Under the pieces are notes generated by a model that saw nothing but the letters and a program-made list of their open reading frames with translations, made no database searches and had not been told where the DNA came from. The translations under genes were made by a program, and so were the position numbers. Below are positions 6,664 through 16,163 of a stretch of 23,912 bases of DNA, one piece after another. Each line of letters begins with the position of its first letter. Position 1 is the first letter of the stretch. Source of the DNA: a virus; IMG/VR virus record IMGVR_UViG_3300020452_000507, positions 1 to 23,912 of that record; one strand, written 5' to 3'.

Positions 6664-9600
6664 TCGTACAGTTTGCACTATTTGTACCACCAGGACCAGT
6701 TGCATTTACAGTATAAGTTGTTGTTCTCTCTGGACTCATTGTAGTAGTACCAGCAGAACTAGCAGGTAAAGAGAATGTTGGATCGTTAGGATTAGATGAT
6801 CCAAATATTCTAGTAACTTGACCACTAACATCCCAAGTCATAGCAGCAGCTGTATAAGGTACATCTAAAGTTGGATGCCATAACTCAAAAGTCTGGTTAG
6901 CATCAGTACCATCACTATCAAATAATATAATCTTTTTAGTATTATTTGATAATTGATTTGGATTTGGATAGGTAGTGCCATTAGCAGCATTTAAACCAGT
7001 CCATGTAATAGGATATTCCCCTTCAGGTAAAGAGATAACATCACTCATAAACACACCATCTTCTTGTATTTTAGTGAAATCTAATGAGCAAACTGTCCAA
7101 TCTCTCTCGGAAAACTCATCTGCTTCATCAGTATCACCAGGACCTTGTAACCAGAAAGCAACACCACCTGGATTATAATACCAATTATTATTAGCACCTG
7201 GTTCTGGTTCTTGTCCTGCAGGGAAGGAAGAGTTTGTTATCGTTACAGTTAAATCATATTGTCCTGCAGCCAACGTAAAGTTTTCTACCCTTATATAATC
7301 AGAAGTAGGATTACTAAATGTTTCTACTTCACCTAATGGAAATCCTCCAGGGAAAGTAGGTCCCTTTATAGAGAATTTTGCATTATTATCTGCCTGTGCT
7401 TTAAATGTATAAGCATTAGTACCACCAGTAACATTAAATCTATAAACTGCGGTTTGAGCTTGATTTGGTAAACAATCAGTTGGAGTTCCTGCATTTGAAG
7501 ATGCAGGGAATACTGCATATTCTCTCATAAACGGAGACCAAGCAACATCCATAGCATATGATATTGGATTATCATAAGATCTACCCCAGTATGCTCTACC
7601 AGCAGCAAAAGTTTGAGCAAATCCACCAAATGACATACTATCCAAAGCATATCCTTGATCAGCTTTATCAGTCCAACTATGCTTCACCCTAAAGAGACAA
7701 TTACCTGAACCACTAACCATTAAATGACTAACAGGATTTTCCTTAAATCTTACATAGTAAGGAGCCCCGATTGTTACTGTAGGTGCATTAGGATTTGGTG
7801 CTGGTGTAGAACCTGAACCTTCACAAGGTCCATCATATCTTCCTTTTATTGAACTATTACTAATATTACCACCAAGTACAAATGGAGCTCCACAAATAGC
7901 TGCACCAGCTTTACCACCATCACCATCTATACCAGTAGTTGATTCTCCTGGTTGACCATAATCACCACCATCTCCACCTTTACCACCATCAGTAGAACAA
8001 AGTCCAGTATCTACTCTAAGGTCAGCACCAGGTAAACAAGTTGGGCAACCACCTTCAGTGCCATCTTCTCCAACTTTTGCATTTTGAGGTCCACCACCAA
8101 CCGATTGTGTGTATCCATATCCAGCACCCCAGCCGCCCATTCCACCTTTACCTTGGATTGGATTCTCAGAAGGAACTGAATTTAAACAAGTTCCAGTTTG
8201 CCAATTTGCCTTACAAACAGTAGTACACCAAGTTCCAAGCCAACTATCAATACAATCAGGACCATACCTACAACATCCACCACTTGCCTGTGCTATTAAA
8301 GTATCTCCACTATTACAAGTTGGAGTGTCACCACAAACTGGATTAGCATCATATTGTTTATCACATATACCTTTCATTGCATCCAATCCATCAGGATGAA
8401 TATATCCCATTGCACCCTGCTCTCCACCACCTCCACCACCATAAATCTTGGCATTATTACCAACATATACTTGAGTAGTATTTCCTGTATGAACTATCTT
8501 TAACGCAGTACCACCATCTTTACCTGGATCACTCTTAGTTTTATCTGTTTGAACAGAATACTGAAATAATGCTTCTCTACCAGCAGATCCATAAATCTCA
8601 CCATCAACTTGAATCCTAAAATTATTTGCAGGTATAGGATTACTTGGTGTTAATCTAGCAGCAGCGACTTTATCATCACCTACTCCACCACCACCTGTTA
8701 CACCATTATTACCAGTATCACCACTTCCACTAATCATATCCAGAAATGTAATTTTCTGAACATTTCTTGTTATATTTCCATATGAATCATTAGTACTATC
8801 TACTCCACTTATTCCACCATTTGACCAATCAATACCATTACCACCAGTAAATCTAGCCATACTCAATTCTGTGGCATTAGATCTTTGATCTGCATAATAT
8901 CTCTTAATTGAACCTCTCATTTGAGATGCTTTCCAATTAAATTCAGTAGTAGCTGCTATTTGTTCATTCTCAGTAGAATTTGGAACAATAGGTTCTAATT
9001 CATCAGGATTAGTATTCCTTTTCATCTCTGATGCAGAAACAGGAACCGCATTATTAACAGGATATATTTCTTTAAAATATTGTCTCATCTTGCTCCATTT
9101 AATAGGAACACTACCTGTAAAATAAGGACCTGCTTTCTGAACATCAAAATATGGTCCACTCTGATGTTCTGTAAGAGGACCACCATTAGATACTTTATTA
9201 CTATTACCAGGATTAGTACTACCACTTGATGATTCTACGATAAGTTTTCCACTCATCGCAGCATGATTACCACACTGATAATAATAAGTTCCTGATGACC
9301 CTACAGGAGCGATCCAAGTAACTGTTTGTGTTTCAGATCCTTGACCACTAACACCTGCTATTTGATTAGAAGTTCCAGTAATAGGATCAGTTTTAATATA
9401 AAATGGATGCCCTGAAGCATCTACTAAAAAATTAACTCTATCTCCTTCCCTAATAGTTACATCTACATCATTACCATTTACTGAACCATTTCTATCTGTT
9501 CCTGAAAGACTATATCCACTATTATTAGGTGCTGTTACATCAATATTATATCCTGGTAATGGTGCAACACTTAATACAGTAATGGTTCCACCCATCGCAG

Positions 9601-9817
9601 CATGATTACCACACTTATAATAATAAGTTCCTGCAGCTCCAAGTGATGGTGTCCAGTTAACCGTACCATCAGTTGCTCCATTATTAATTACACCATTAAC
9701 TAAATCTCCACTTCCTGTGGTATCTGTCGTTTTAATGTAGAACGGATGACCCGTTGCTTCTACATGAAAATTAATTCTCTCACCTTCTTTAATTCTTACT
9801 TCTGGATTACTTGGCAT
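6656..9817 (-). CDS. Gly/Cys-rich tail adhesin with two cupredoxin domains
   Basis: This 1053-residue virion protein is probably a fibre tip or adhesin. Residues 1-84 are most of one cupredoxin (Cu ligands H24, C69, H72, M75) and 88-194 a complete second one (H137, C182, H185, M188). Both use CxxHxxM spacing. Residues 237-250 resemble the short helical element before T4-like gp38-type adhesin heads. Poly-Gly and GG-rich tracts follow (376-380, 460-466, 610-640), as in glycine-rich motif adhesins, with 14 cysteines between 485 and 665. Later parts read as beta-sandwich regions (around FTLAAGQYDLTVTITN) and an Ig-like C-terminus (TTTYTVNATGPGG). The start has a weak AGGA 3 nt before ATG. The missing front of the first cupredoxin is at the end of the upstream gene in another frame. 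Receptor specificity is unknown. Confidence 0.8.
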   Translation of the reverse strand: MPSNPEVRIKEGERINFHVEATGHPFYIKTTDTTGSGDLVNGVINNGATDGTVNWTPSLGAAGTYYYKCGNHAAMGGTITVLSVAPLPGYNIDVTAPNNSGYSLSGTDRNGSVNGNDVDVTIREGDRVNFLVDASGHPFYIKTDPITGTSNQIAGVSGQGSETQTVTWIAPVGSSGTYYYQCGNHAAMSGKLIVESSSGSTNPGNSNKVSNGGPLTEHQSGPYFDVQKAGPYFTGSVPIKWSKMRQYFKEIYPVNNAVPVSASEMKRNTNPDELEPIVPNSTENEQIAATTEFNWKASQMRGSIKRYYADQRSNATELSMARFTGGNGIDWSNGGISGVDSTNDSYGNITRNVQKITFLDMISGSGDTGNNGVTGGGGVGDDKVAAARLTPSNPIPANNFRIQVDGEIYGSAGREALFQYSVQTDKTKSDPGKDGGTALKIVHTGNTTQVYVGNNAKIYGGGGGGEQGAMGYIHPDGLDAMKGICDKQYDANPVCGDTPTCNSGDTLIAQASGGCCRYGPDCIDSWLGTWCTTVCKANWQTGTCLNSVPSENPIQGKGGMGGWGAGYGYTQSVGGGPQNAKVGEDGTEGGCPTCLPGADLRVDTGLCSTDGGKGGDGGDYGQPGESTTGIDGDGGKAGAAICGAPFVLGGNISNSSIKGRYDGPCEGSGSTPAPNPNAPTVTIGAPYYVRFKENPVSHLMVSGSGNCLFRVKHSWTDKADQGYALDSMSFGGFAQTFAAGRAYWGRSYDNPISYAMDVAWSPFMREYAVFPASSNAGTPTDCLPNQAQTAVYRFNVTGGTNAYTFKAQADNNAKFSIKGPTFPGGFPLGEVETFSNPTSDYIRVENFTLAAGQYDLTVTITNSSFPAGQEPEPGANNNWYYNPGGVAFWLQGPGDTDEADEFSERDWTVCSLDFTKIQEDGVFMSDVISLPEGEYPITWTGLNAANGTTYPNPNQLSNNTKKIILFDSDGTDANQTFELWHPTLDVPYTAAAMTWDVSGQVTRIFGSSNPNDPTFSLPASSAGTTTMSPERTTTYTVNATGPGGTNSANCTIK

Positions 9818-9903
9818 TATTCCTAGATAGTCCCGTCTGTATCATTTCCTATTAATATATATTCATTATTGTTAGGTGCTGTTACGTCAACATTAAATCC
9901 TGG
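9236..9903 (-). repeat. Two tandem cupredoxin-domain copies spanning the gene boundary
   Basis: Each copy begins with a PG(F/Y)N(V/I)DVTAPNN strand, then an EG(E/D)R(I/V)NF strand, a GHPFYIKT histidine ligand, and a YYY(K/Q)CGNHAAM loop. The His-to-Cys distance is 45 residues in both copies. Copy 1 starts in the protease gene and continues in the adhesin gene; copy 2 lies wholly in the adhesin gene. The copies look like a duplication followed by divergence. Confidence 0.75.
9815..9825 (-). other. Frame break between the protease/Calx-beta gene and the adhesin gene
   Basis: The upstream frame stops at TAG (9823-9825) and the downstream ATG (9815-9817) lies 5 nt further on, in the -1 frame. 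The protein sequences on either side together make one cupredoxin domain matching the intact copy that follows. An AGGA overlapping the stop could allow re-initiation. No canonical XXXYYYZ slippery heptamer is present at the site. The break could be a real mutation, a recoding site or an assembly error. Confidence 0.6.
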
Positions 9904-12900
9904 TTGAGATGTATCCTTAACACTAACTCCAAGAGTATTACCAACTTGATTATTTCTAGCAGAATCACTGTATAATTTTATCTGAATAATTTCTGTACCC
10001 TCTTCAGCCATATCCTTTGCAAGAGCATGAGAGAAACTAAACGTATTAGAAATAACAGTACCTTGTCCTTCAATAGATCCAGTTGTTAAATCACTTGAAT
10101 TAATACCTTCCAATTTCCACCAAAGATCAGTAGAATCTACAACATTAGTTGTTGTTACTGTTGTTGTAAATGTATCACCTTCCTTAATAATAGATTCTGG
10201 TGTTGATAAAACATAAACTGGATTAGAAGTTGTTGAGGTATCAAATATTGTAATTACTGAGGTATTTGCTACATTATTAGTAAGACCAGAATCAGTATAT
10301 AATTTAATTAAAATTTTCTCTGTTCCTTCTGTTGTAGCATCCTCCGCAATAGTGTGTGAGAAAGCAAAACCACCACTAGAAATAGATCCAGATCCACTTA
10401 ATGCACCTGAAGAAAAATCACCAGCATTTATAGTTCCAGTATGAGATTCAACTACCCAATATAAAGTAGTTCCATCATTAATATTAGTTGTTGTTACTGT
10501 TGTTGTAAATGATTGCCCCTCATTCAACTGAGTTACACTTGGAGATATACTATAGGTTGGTGCTTGAGATGTTGATGTATCATTAATAGTAATGCTAAGT
10601 GTATTACCAACCTGAGTTGTTCTTCCAGAATCAGTAAATAACTTAACCAACATAGTTTCTGATCCTTCTGTTAGAATATCATTTCTAAGAGTAGTACCAA
10701 ATGCCTTAGAACCAGTAGCATCAGTAACGATATTACTTTCTAAAGTTCCTTCATTAAAATCAGATGCAGTTATATTTGTACCACTAAATTGCCAATATAA
10801 AGTTGTATTTGATGCAACATTAGTAGTTGTTACTGTAATAGCAAGGAATTGTCCTTCATTAACTGGATCTAAATTTGAAGAAAGTGCATATGTAGGAGTA
10901 GCAGAATCAGTTGAAGTATCATTAATTGTAATTAATGATGAAGTTGCTACAATATTATTAAAACCAGCATCAGTAGCTAATTGAATCGCAAACTTTTCTT
11001 CTCCTTCTGTTGTTGTATCAGCAGCAACAGTATGTTGGAAATTAAATTGACTACTTGATGTCGTACCAGAACCATTCAAAGCACCTGAAGAAAAATCACC
11101 AGCATTTATAGTTCCAGTATGCTGATCTAATTGCCAATATAAAGTAGTTCCATCAGCAACATTACTTGTAGTAACTGTAGTTGTAAAGGTTTCTCCTTCA
11201 TTTATTGAAGTATTGGATGGAGATATAACATAAGTAGGTGTTGAAGGAGTTTGAGATGTATCATTTATAGTTACACTAGCCTCAGCAACCTTAACTGTTC
11301 TTGCAGAATCTACATATAATTTAACTAAACAAGTTTCTGTTCCTTCAGTTGTTGCATCACTAGAAAGAGTATGAGTAAAGTTAAATGTATTATTAGATAT
11401 AGATCCAGATCCAGTTAATGCTCCTGTAGAAAAATCATTACCATCAATATTAGTACCTTCTAGTGCCCAATATAAAGTAGTTCCATTAGCAACATTACTT
11501 GTAGTAACTGTAGTTGTGAATGAAGAACCTTCATTTACAGATGTTGGATTAGGACTTATACTATATGTTGCTTGAGGTATAGAAGTATCATTAACAACAA
11601 TACTAAGTGTATTACCAACCTGAGATGTTCTTCCAGAATCAGTATATAATCTAACAGCAATAGTTTCACTTCCTTCAAGTGTTACATCATTATCAAGAGT
11701 ATGACTAAAATTAAAAGTTCCTTGTGCATTAACAGATCCAGATCCAGTTAATGATCCTGAAGAGAAATCAGAAGATGTTATACCAGTTCCTGATAGTTCC
11801 CAATATAAAGCTGTTCCACTAGAAACATTAGTAGTTGTTACTGTTGTAGTAACAGTAGAACCTTCATTTATAGTTGTACTACTTGCGGAAAGACTATAAG
11901 TTTTAGATTGAGAAGTATCATTGATTGTAATATCTGGAGTACTTGCAACCAAAAGATTAAAAGTAGCATCAGTATATAATTTAACTGTAAATTTTTCTTC
12001 ACCCTCAGTTGTTAGATCATCTGCAAGAGTTTTACTGAAAAGAAAAGTTCCTTGTGAATTAACAGATGCAGATCCATCTAATGTTCCACCAACAATATCA
12101 GATGTGCTTATATTTCCAGTTTCTTCATTTATTTTCCAATAAAGAGTAGTTCCTGGTGATACATTAGTTGTTGTTACTGTTATTGTGAAGAAATCACCTT
12201 CATCCAGAGTAGTATTTGAAGGAGTGATATTATAGGTAGGTGTAGTAGGAGCTGTTGATGTATCTTGAATAACTACAGAATTATTACTAGCAACCTCATT
12301 TGTTCTACCAGAATCAGTATATAATTTAAAATTTATTCTCTCATTACCTTCTGTGACTGAATCTTCTATAATAGTTTTACTAACAGCAGCAGAATTATTA
12401 TTAATTGTTACACTACCAGTTAAAGAAGAAGGAGTAAAATCAGCAGAGGACATACCACTTCCAGTTATTTCCCAATATAAAGTAGTACCATTAACAACAC
12501 CTGATGTTCCAATACCATATGTAAAAGATTCTCCTTCATTTGGAGTAGTTTTTGAAGGGGATATTGCATATGCCTGAGCAACAGATGTATCATTAATTTG
12601 AATAGAGGTACTAGCAACCTGTATTTGTCTTGCAGCATCAGTAAATAATTTTACATTAAGAGTTTCTATTCCTTCCGTAGTTAAATCATTAGCAAGAGTA
12701 TGACTAAACTGGAATGATCCTTGACTATTAACAGATCCAGATCCAGTTAATGAACCTGATGAGAAATCAGAAGATGTTATACCAGTTCCATCTAATCTCC
12801 AATATAAAGTAGTTCCATTAGCAACGTCTGTAGTAGTAATAGTAGTAACAAGAGTACTACCTTCATTAACATTGGTACTAGGAGAAAGATTTATAACATA

Positions 12901-15900
12901 AGTTGGATTAGAGGGTTGTTGAGGTAATCCTACGCTATCATCAACATTTAAATAATACCAAAATCTACCACTACCATCTGTCTGAAAATTACCATTTACA
13001 GTAGATATATTAAATCCACTCCAAAATGATCCACCATCACTACTAATCTCAAGAACCTGATCATTACTTCCAGATTTAATTCTCATCTTATAATTAGCCA
13101 AGGTTGATGAACTGGTACTAGTACTAACGATTTGAACAGGATACCACCCATTAGCAATTCTTAATTCACTAGGGGAACCAGCATCAGATGAAGAAAATTC
13201 TCTTATTGATACAATTTTAACCGTCACAGAAGTACCACTTGTAGTAATACTAAATCTTTCATTTAAATTTGGTCTTGATGGTGATATACCACTAGTTGTT
13301 TCATAACTAGGATTTGGTGTTGTTTTTATACTAGACCATTCTTTAATTACTTTAACATCTTCTCCTTTAGTATCATATTGACTCAACCATTTAAGATCAA
13401 AAGCACCATTAGGAGCAAATCCTTTATACCAGTTAGTTGCATTTGAAATACCATTTTTAACACTTGCCTTCAATACATTAGGCAACCAACCTCTATTTTG
13501 TTGTAGAATACACGCCAATAATCCAGCAGCAACAGGTGCAGCAGCAGAAGTTCCATTAAAATACTTATCTCTAAACTTATATGATCCACCACCAGGATGA
13601 GTTCTTGTTGATGGATGTTGTGGTATAGGTCCATGACCTCTACTATAAAAGAAAGTATTAGCATTATCATAAGATGTAGCAGCTAAAGTAGAATCCGCAG
13701 GTGCATAGAAATCGACTAATGGTCCAACATTTGAATATGATCTATCGTCTCCATGTTGACCAGATGATGAACCAAATGGACTAAGAACATCACAGTTAAA
13801 CGCTAAATTATTAGAAGTTATTTCACAACTATCTGCATAAGTATTTCTAGTTCCTGTATCTTTTAATAAAGCATCACTTGATGTACTCTTTCTCATATCA
13901 CCTAATAATTGGTCATCCATTGCACCAATTACAAAAATTTCTTGGAAATTATCAGTAGCATATCCACTAGGATTTGTTATATTTAACCTAAAATTATGTG
14001 AACATGGCCAACCACCACGGTTAGTATATCCACAATTCTCAGCTTCAGTATTACAACCTTGGGTAGTAGCGTTCCATGTAAGTGCATTCCAGAAATTAGG
14101 ATCATTATCAGTAGCACGATACATTCCATCATTACCAGCAGCAGCAACAAAAACTACACCAGCATTTGCTGCTTCTCTCATAGCATAAAACGATGGAAAA
14201 GCAGCATCAGTAGTGCCTGGATTTAGCCATGCAGGAAATCCACCAGCACCAGCACCCATAACTCTTGGTCTCATAAAATCAGGTTGGCTTCCCCATTCAT
14301 TAAAAGGTAAACTATTATCATTATAATCTGCTTGATCATAAGTTACGTCATTTGCAGAGTTCCAAGAATTTCCTGAAGGTTGGAATTGATATTTTCCGTA
14401 ACTAGTCTTATCAAAGTTTATTCTACCAAGCATAGAACCAGTTCCAAAACTGCAATTTGTTACTGTAGGATCTTTTGTTCCATGTTTTGGATTGGTTGGT
14501 TTATATTGGTGAAATACTTTTATAGCATCAAGACAAGCATCATCAGCAGGAGCATCCAACTGTCCTAATGGATATGAAAGAGTCCATTTGTTAGAATTAA
14601 ATGCCCATCCATAATTCTTACCATACATTAATGAAGCACAAGGTGTTCCATGATCACCACCAGCTCTAACTGAACTATTATTTGTTGGTGGGACAGAATC
14701 TGTTCCACAATGCCTTGCTCTACTATAACCACTAGGAACTGTAATACTACCAAAATCAGTGAAATTATTAGATCTATTAGAAGCACTAGACCACCATGCT
14801 CTTGCTGCATTTTCAGTTGGAACTCTAGTTCCATCCCAACGAGTCTCTAAATATGAAGCATTTGCGTTAAAATACTCAGGATCAAGATAGTATGGAGCAT
14901 CCAATAGTATATCTAATACACCAGATCTACTATGTCTAGATAAAACATTTCCAGTAATATAATGTTGTGGATCTTCATCATCGGTGACAAATTCTGGATG
15001 ACCAGTCCAAACACCATTATCCAATATAATACAATCTACATCAGTTCCATCATTTGTATATGAAATATCTTGACTTATTTGTGTTCTAGTATCTGACCAA
15101 GGATTAGTTGATGTTCCTTCAGCACATCTTAAAATTTGATATCCAGTTCTATTCTGATCAGCAGAAGTAGGATTATCTTGTGGAATATGAGTAACAAACG
15201 TACTTGCTCCAGCATTTCCACCACCACCTAATTCTCTTATATTCATATTACCTAGAAATCTCAACTTCCAAGCAATACAACCAGGATTACGATCCCAAGT
15301 TTCTGCCCCACTGGACATATTACCATTTCTTACTTCAAAATTAATAGTAATAGTCCCTGCATTTAATTTACCTAATTGAATAATTCTATATCCAATTCCT
15401 TGATTTCTAGGATCTTTTCTATCTTTACCCCATACATTATCTGGAAATGTAGAAGGAAGATCATCAGTGTTTTTCGTTAAATCATCAGTAGTTATTAATG
15501 GCACTTTTGGATAATTATCAGTCCATACAGCACCATATTCCCCATCACAAGCTACTTCTAATTCATAATATCCTGTATTTGAAATAGTAACTAGATTAGC
15601 TCCAGTTTGAGTTGCATTTCTTAAAGGATCTGGATCAGAGGCATTTGTTGGAGCAGACGGATATACACCATAATCATATATCAAAGGAAATCCCATAGAC
15701 TGCCAATAGTTCATTGCAGCAGTTCCTGAATGTGCATTTTTCACCAGAACCCAGTTAGTGGTTCCTTGATTAAGTTGTCCAGTAATGGACATTAAAGAAC
15801 TAGCAACCTCAGTATATTCATTATTTGCAACACTAAAAAGAGTTCTATAATTCTTTACATTCTTACCAAACCTTAAAGAAAAAGGAGTACATTCATACTT

Positions 15901-16149
15901 ATCCGTATCTGGATGATAATTAGGATCTACAAATACTGCTGCAACATCTGAATTTTTCCGTAATTCTTCTACTTCTGAAACAGAAAGTTGATATGTTCCT
16001 CTAGTTTCACTATGTTTTGTTTCATTCTTACATAAACAAGGTCTATCTGGGACATTGGTCGTATTAAATGTTATAGAAGTTAAATCATTATGTATCCTCT
16101 GCCAAGAAGCAGCATCCTTAGCAATTACCTGATAATTCTTTCTTGCCAT
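9823..16149 (-). CDS. Virion subtilisin-like (S8) serine protease with nine Calx-beta-like repeats
   Basis: The 2108-residue protein has a full S8 catalytic set: Asp D377 (IILDNG), His H500 (GGDHGTPCASL), oxyanion Asn N673 (VAAAGNDG) and Ser S868 (NGTSAAAPVAAG). Residues 52-81 (YQLSVSEVEELRKNSDVAAV and the DPNYHPD that follows) resemble the end of an I9 protease propeptide, so it may be made as a zymogen. The protease domain is large, with insertions. After a linker (890-1082) come nine repeats of about 111 residues to residue 2081, then the opening strand of a cupredoxin. No signal peptide is visible. A strong AAAGGGA precedes the start. The setting among fibre genes suggests a structural protein that cuts host surface proteins or processes fibres. 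The protease call is firm; virion location is inferred. Confidence 0.88.
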   Translation of the reverse strand: MARKNYQVIAKDAASWQRIHNDLTSITFNTTNVPDRPCLCKNETKHSETRGTYQLSVSEVEELRKNSDVAAVFVDPNYHPDTDKYECTPFSLRFGKNVKNYRTLFSVANNEYTEVASSLMSITGQLNQGTTNWVLVKNAHSGTAAMNYWQSMGFPLIYDYGVYPSAPTNASDPDPLRNATQTGANLVTISNTGYYELEVACDGEYGAVWTDNYPKVPLITTDDLTKNTDDLPSTFPDNVWGKDRKDPRNQGIGYRIIQLGKLNAGTITINFEVRNGNMSSGAETWDRNPGCIAWKLRFLGNMNIRELGGGGNAGASTFVTHIPQDNPTSADQNRTGYQILRCAEGTSTNPWSDTRTQISQDISYTNDGTDVDCIILDNGVWTGHPEFVTDDEDPQHYITGNVLSRHSRSGVLDILLDAPYYLDPEYFNANASYLETRWDGTRVPTENAARAWWSSASNRSNNFTDFGSITVPSGYSRARHCGTDSVPPTNNSSVRAGGDHGTPCASLMYGKNYGWAFNSNKWTLSYPLGQLDAPADDACLDAIKVFHQYKPTNPKHGTKDPTVTNCSFGTGSMLGRINFDKTSYGKYQFQPSGNSWNSANDVTYDQADYNDNSLPFNEWGSQPDFMRPRVMGAGAGGFPAWLNPGTTDAAFPSFYAMREAANAGVVFVAAAGNDGMYRATDNDPNFWNALTWNATTQGCNTEAENCGYTNRGGWPCSHNFRLNITNPSGYATDNFQEIFVIGAMDDQLLGDMRKSTSSDALLKDTGTRNTYADSCEITSNNLAFNCDVLSPFGSSSGQHGDDRSYSNVGPLVDFYAPADSTLAATSYDNANTFFYSRGHGPIPQHPSTRTHPGGGSYKFRDKYFNGTSAAAPVAAGLLACILQQNRGWLPNVLKASVKNGISNATNWYKGFAPNGAFDLKWLSQYDTKGEDVKVIKEWSSIKTTPNPSYETTSGISPSRPNLNERFSITTSGTSVTVKIVSIREFSSSDAGSPSELRIANGWYPVQIVSTSTSSSTLANYKMRIKSGSNDQVLEISSDGGSFWSGFNISTVNGNFQTDGSGRFWYYLNVDDSVGLPQQPSNPTYVINLSPSTNVNEGSTLVTTITTTDVANGTTLYWRLDGTGITSSDFSSGSLTGSGSVNSQGSFQFSHTLANDLTTEGIETLNVKLFTDAARQIQVASTSIQINDTSVAQAYAISPSKTTPNEGESFTYGIGTSGVVNGTTLYWEITGSGMSSADFTPSSLTGSVTINNNSAAVSKTIIEDSVTEGNERINFKLYTDSGRTNEVASNNSVVIQDTSTAPTTPTYNITPSNTTLDEGDFFTITVTTTNVSPGTTLYWKINEETGNISTSDIVGGTLDGSASVNSQGTFLFSKTLADDLTTEGEEKFTVKLYTDATFNLLVASTPDITINDTSQSKTYSLSASSTTINEGSTVTTTVTTTNVSSGTALYWELSGTGITSSDFSSGSLTGSGSVNAQGTFNFSHTLDNDVTLEGSETIAVRLYTDSGRTSQVGNTLSIVVNDTSIPQATYSISPNPTSVNEGSSFTTTVTTSNVANGTTLYWALEGTNIDGNDFSTGALTGSGSISNNTFNFTHTLSSDATTEGTETCLVKLYVDSARTVKVAEASVTINDTSQTPSTPTYVISPSNTSINEGETFTTTVTTSNVADGTTLYWQLDQHTGTINAGDFSSGALNGSGTTSSSQFNFQHTVAADTTTEGEEKFAIQLATDAGFNNIVATSSLITINDTSTDSATPTYALSSNLDPVNEGQFLAITVTTTNVASNTTLYWQFSGTNITASDFNEGTLESNIVTDATGSKAFGTTLRNDILTEGSETMLVKLFTDSGRTTQVGNTLSITINDTSTSQAPTYSISPSVTQLNEGQSFTTTVTTTNINDGTTLYWVVESHTGTINAGDFSSGALSGSGSISSGGFAFSHTIAEDATTEGTEKILIKLYTDSGLTNNVANTSVITIFDTSTTSNPVYVLSTPESIIKEGDTFTTTVTTTNVVDSTDLWWKLEGINSSDLTTGSIEGQGTVISNTFSFSHALAKDMAEEGTEIIQIKLYSDSARNNQVGNTLGVSVKDTSQPGFNVDVTAPNNNEYILIGNDTDGTI
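9907..12903 (-). repeat. Nine tandem Calx-beta-like repeats within the protease gene
   Basis: Each unit of about 333 bp encodes a strand with NEG near the front, TTVTTTNV, GTTLYW, a DFSSGxL element, a TxEGxE turn, VKLYTDSGR and a closing INDTS. The acidic EG and ND positions are those that usually bind calcium in Calx-beta domains. Units are diverged overall, but 10403-10443 and 11081-11121 are identical over 41 bp, and another pair is close at about 11741-11810 and 12739-12808, indicating recent copying between units. They probably form an elongated spacer. Confidence 0.8.
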
Positions 16150-16156
16150 TAATGAT

Positions 16157-16163
16157 TCCCTTT
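16157..16163 (-). promoter_or_regulatory. Ribosome binding site of the protease gene
   Basis: AAAGGGA on the minus strand lies 7 nt before the ATG and overlaps the stop codon region of the preceding fibre gene. This supports the chosen start and suggests coupled translation. Confidence 0.65.

Noticed and set aside
6640-6680. Bidirectional terminator between the converging genes
   Set aside because: The genes overlap by 8 nt and no hairpin with a T tract is visible there.
9815-9835. Programmed -1 frameshift site joining the protease and adhesin genes
   Set aside because: The frame relation fits -1, but there is no XXXYYYZ slippery heptamer. It is kept only as one option in the frame-break finding.
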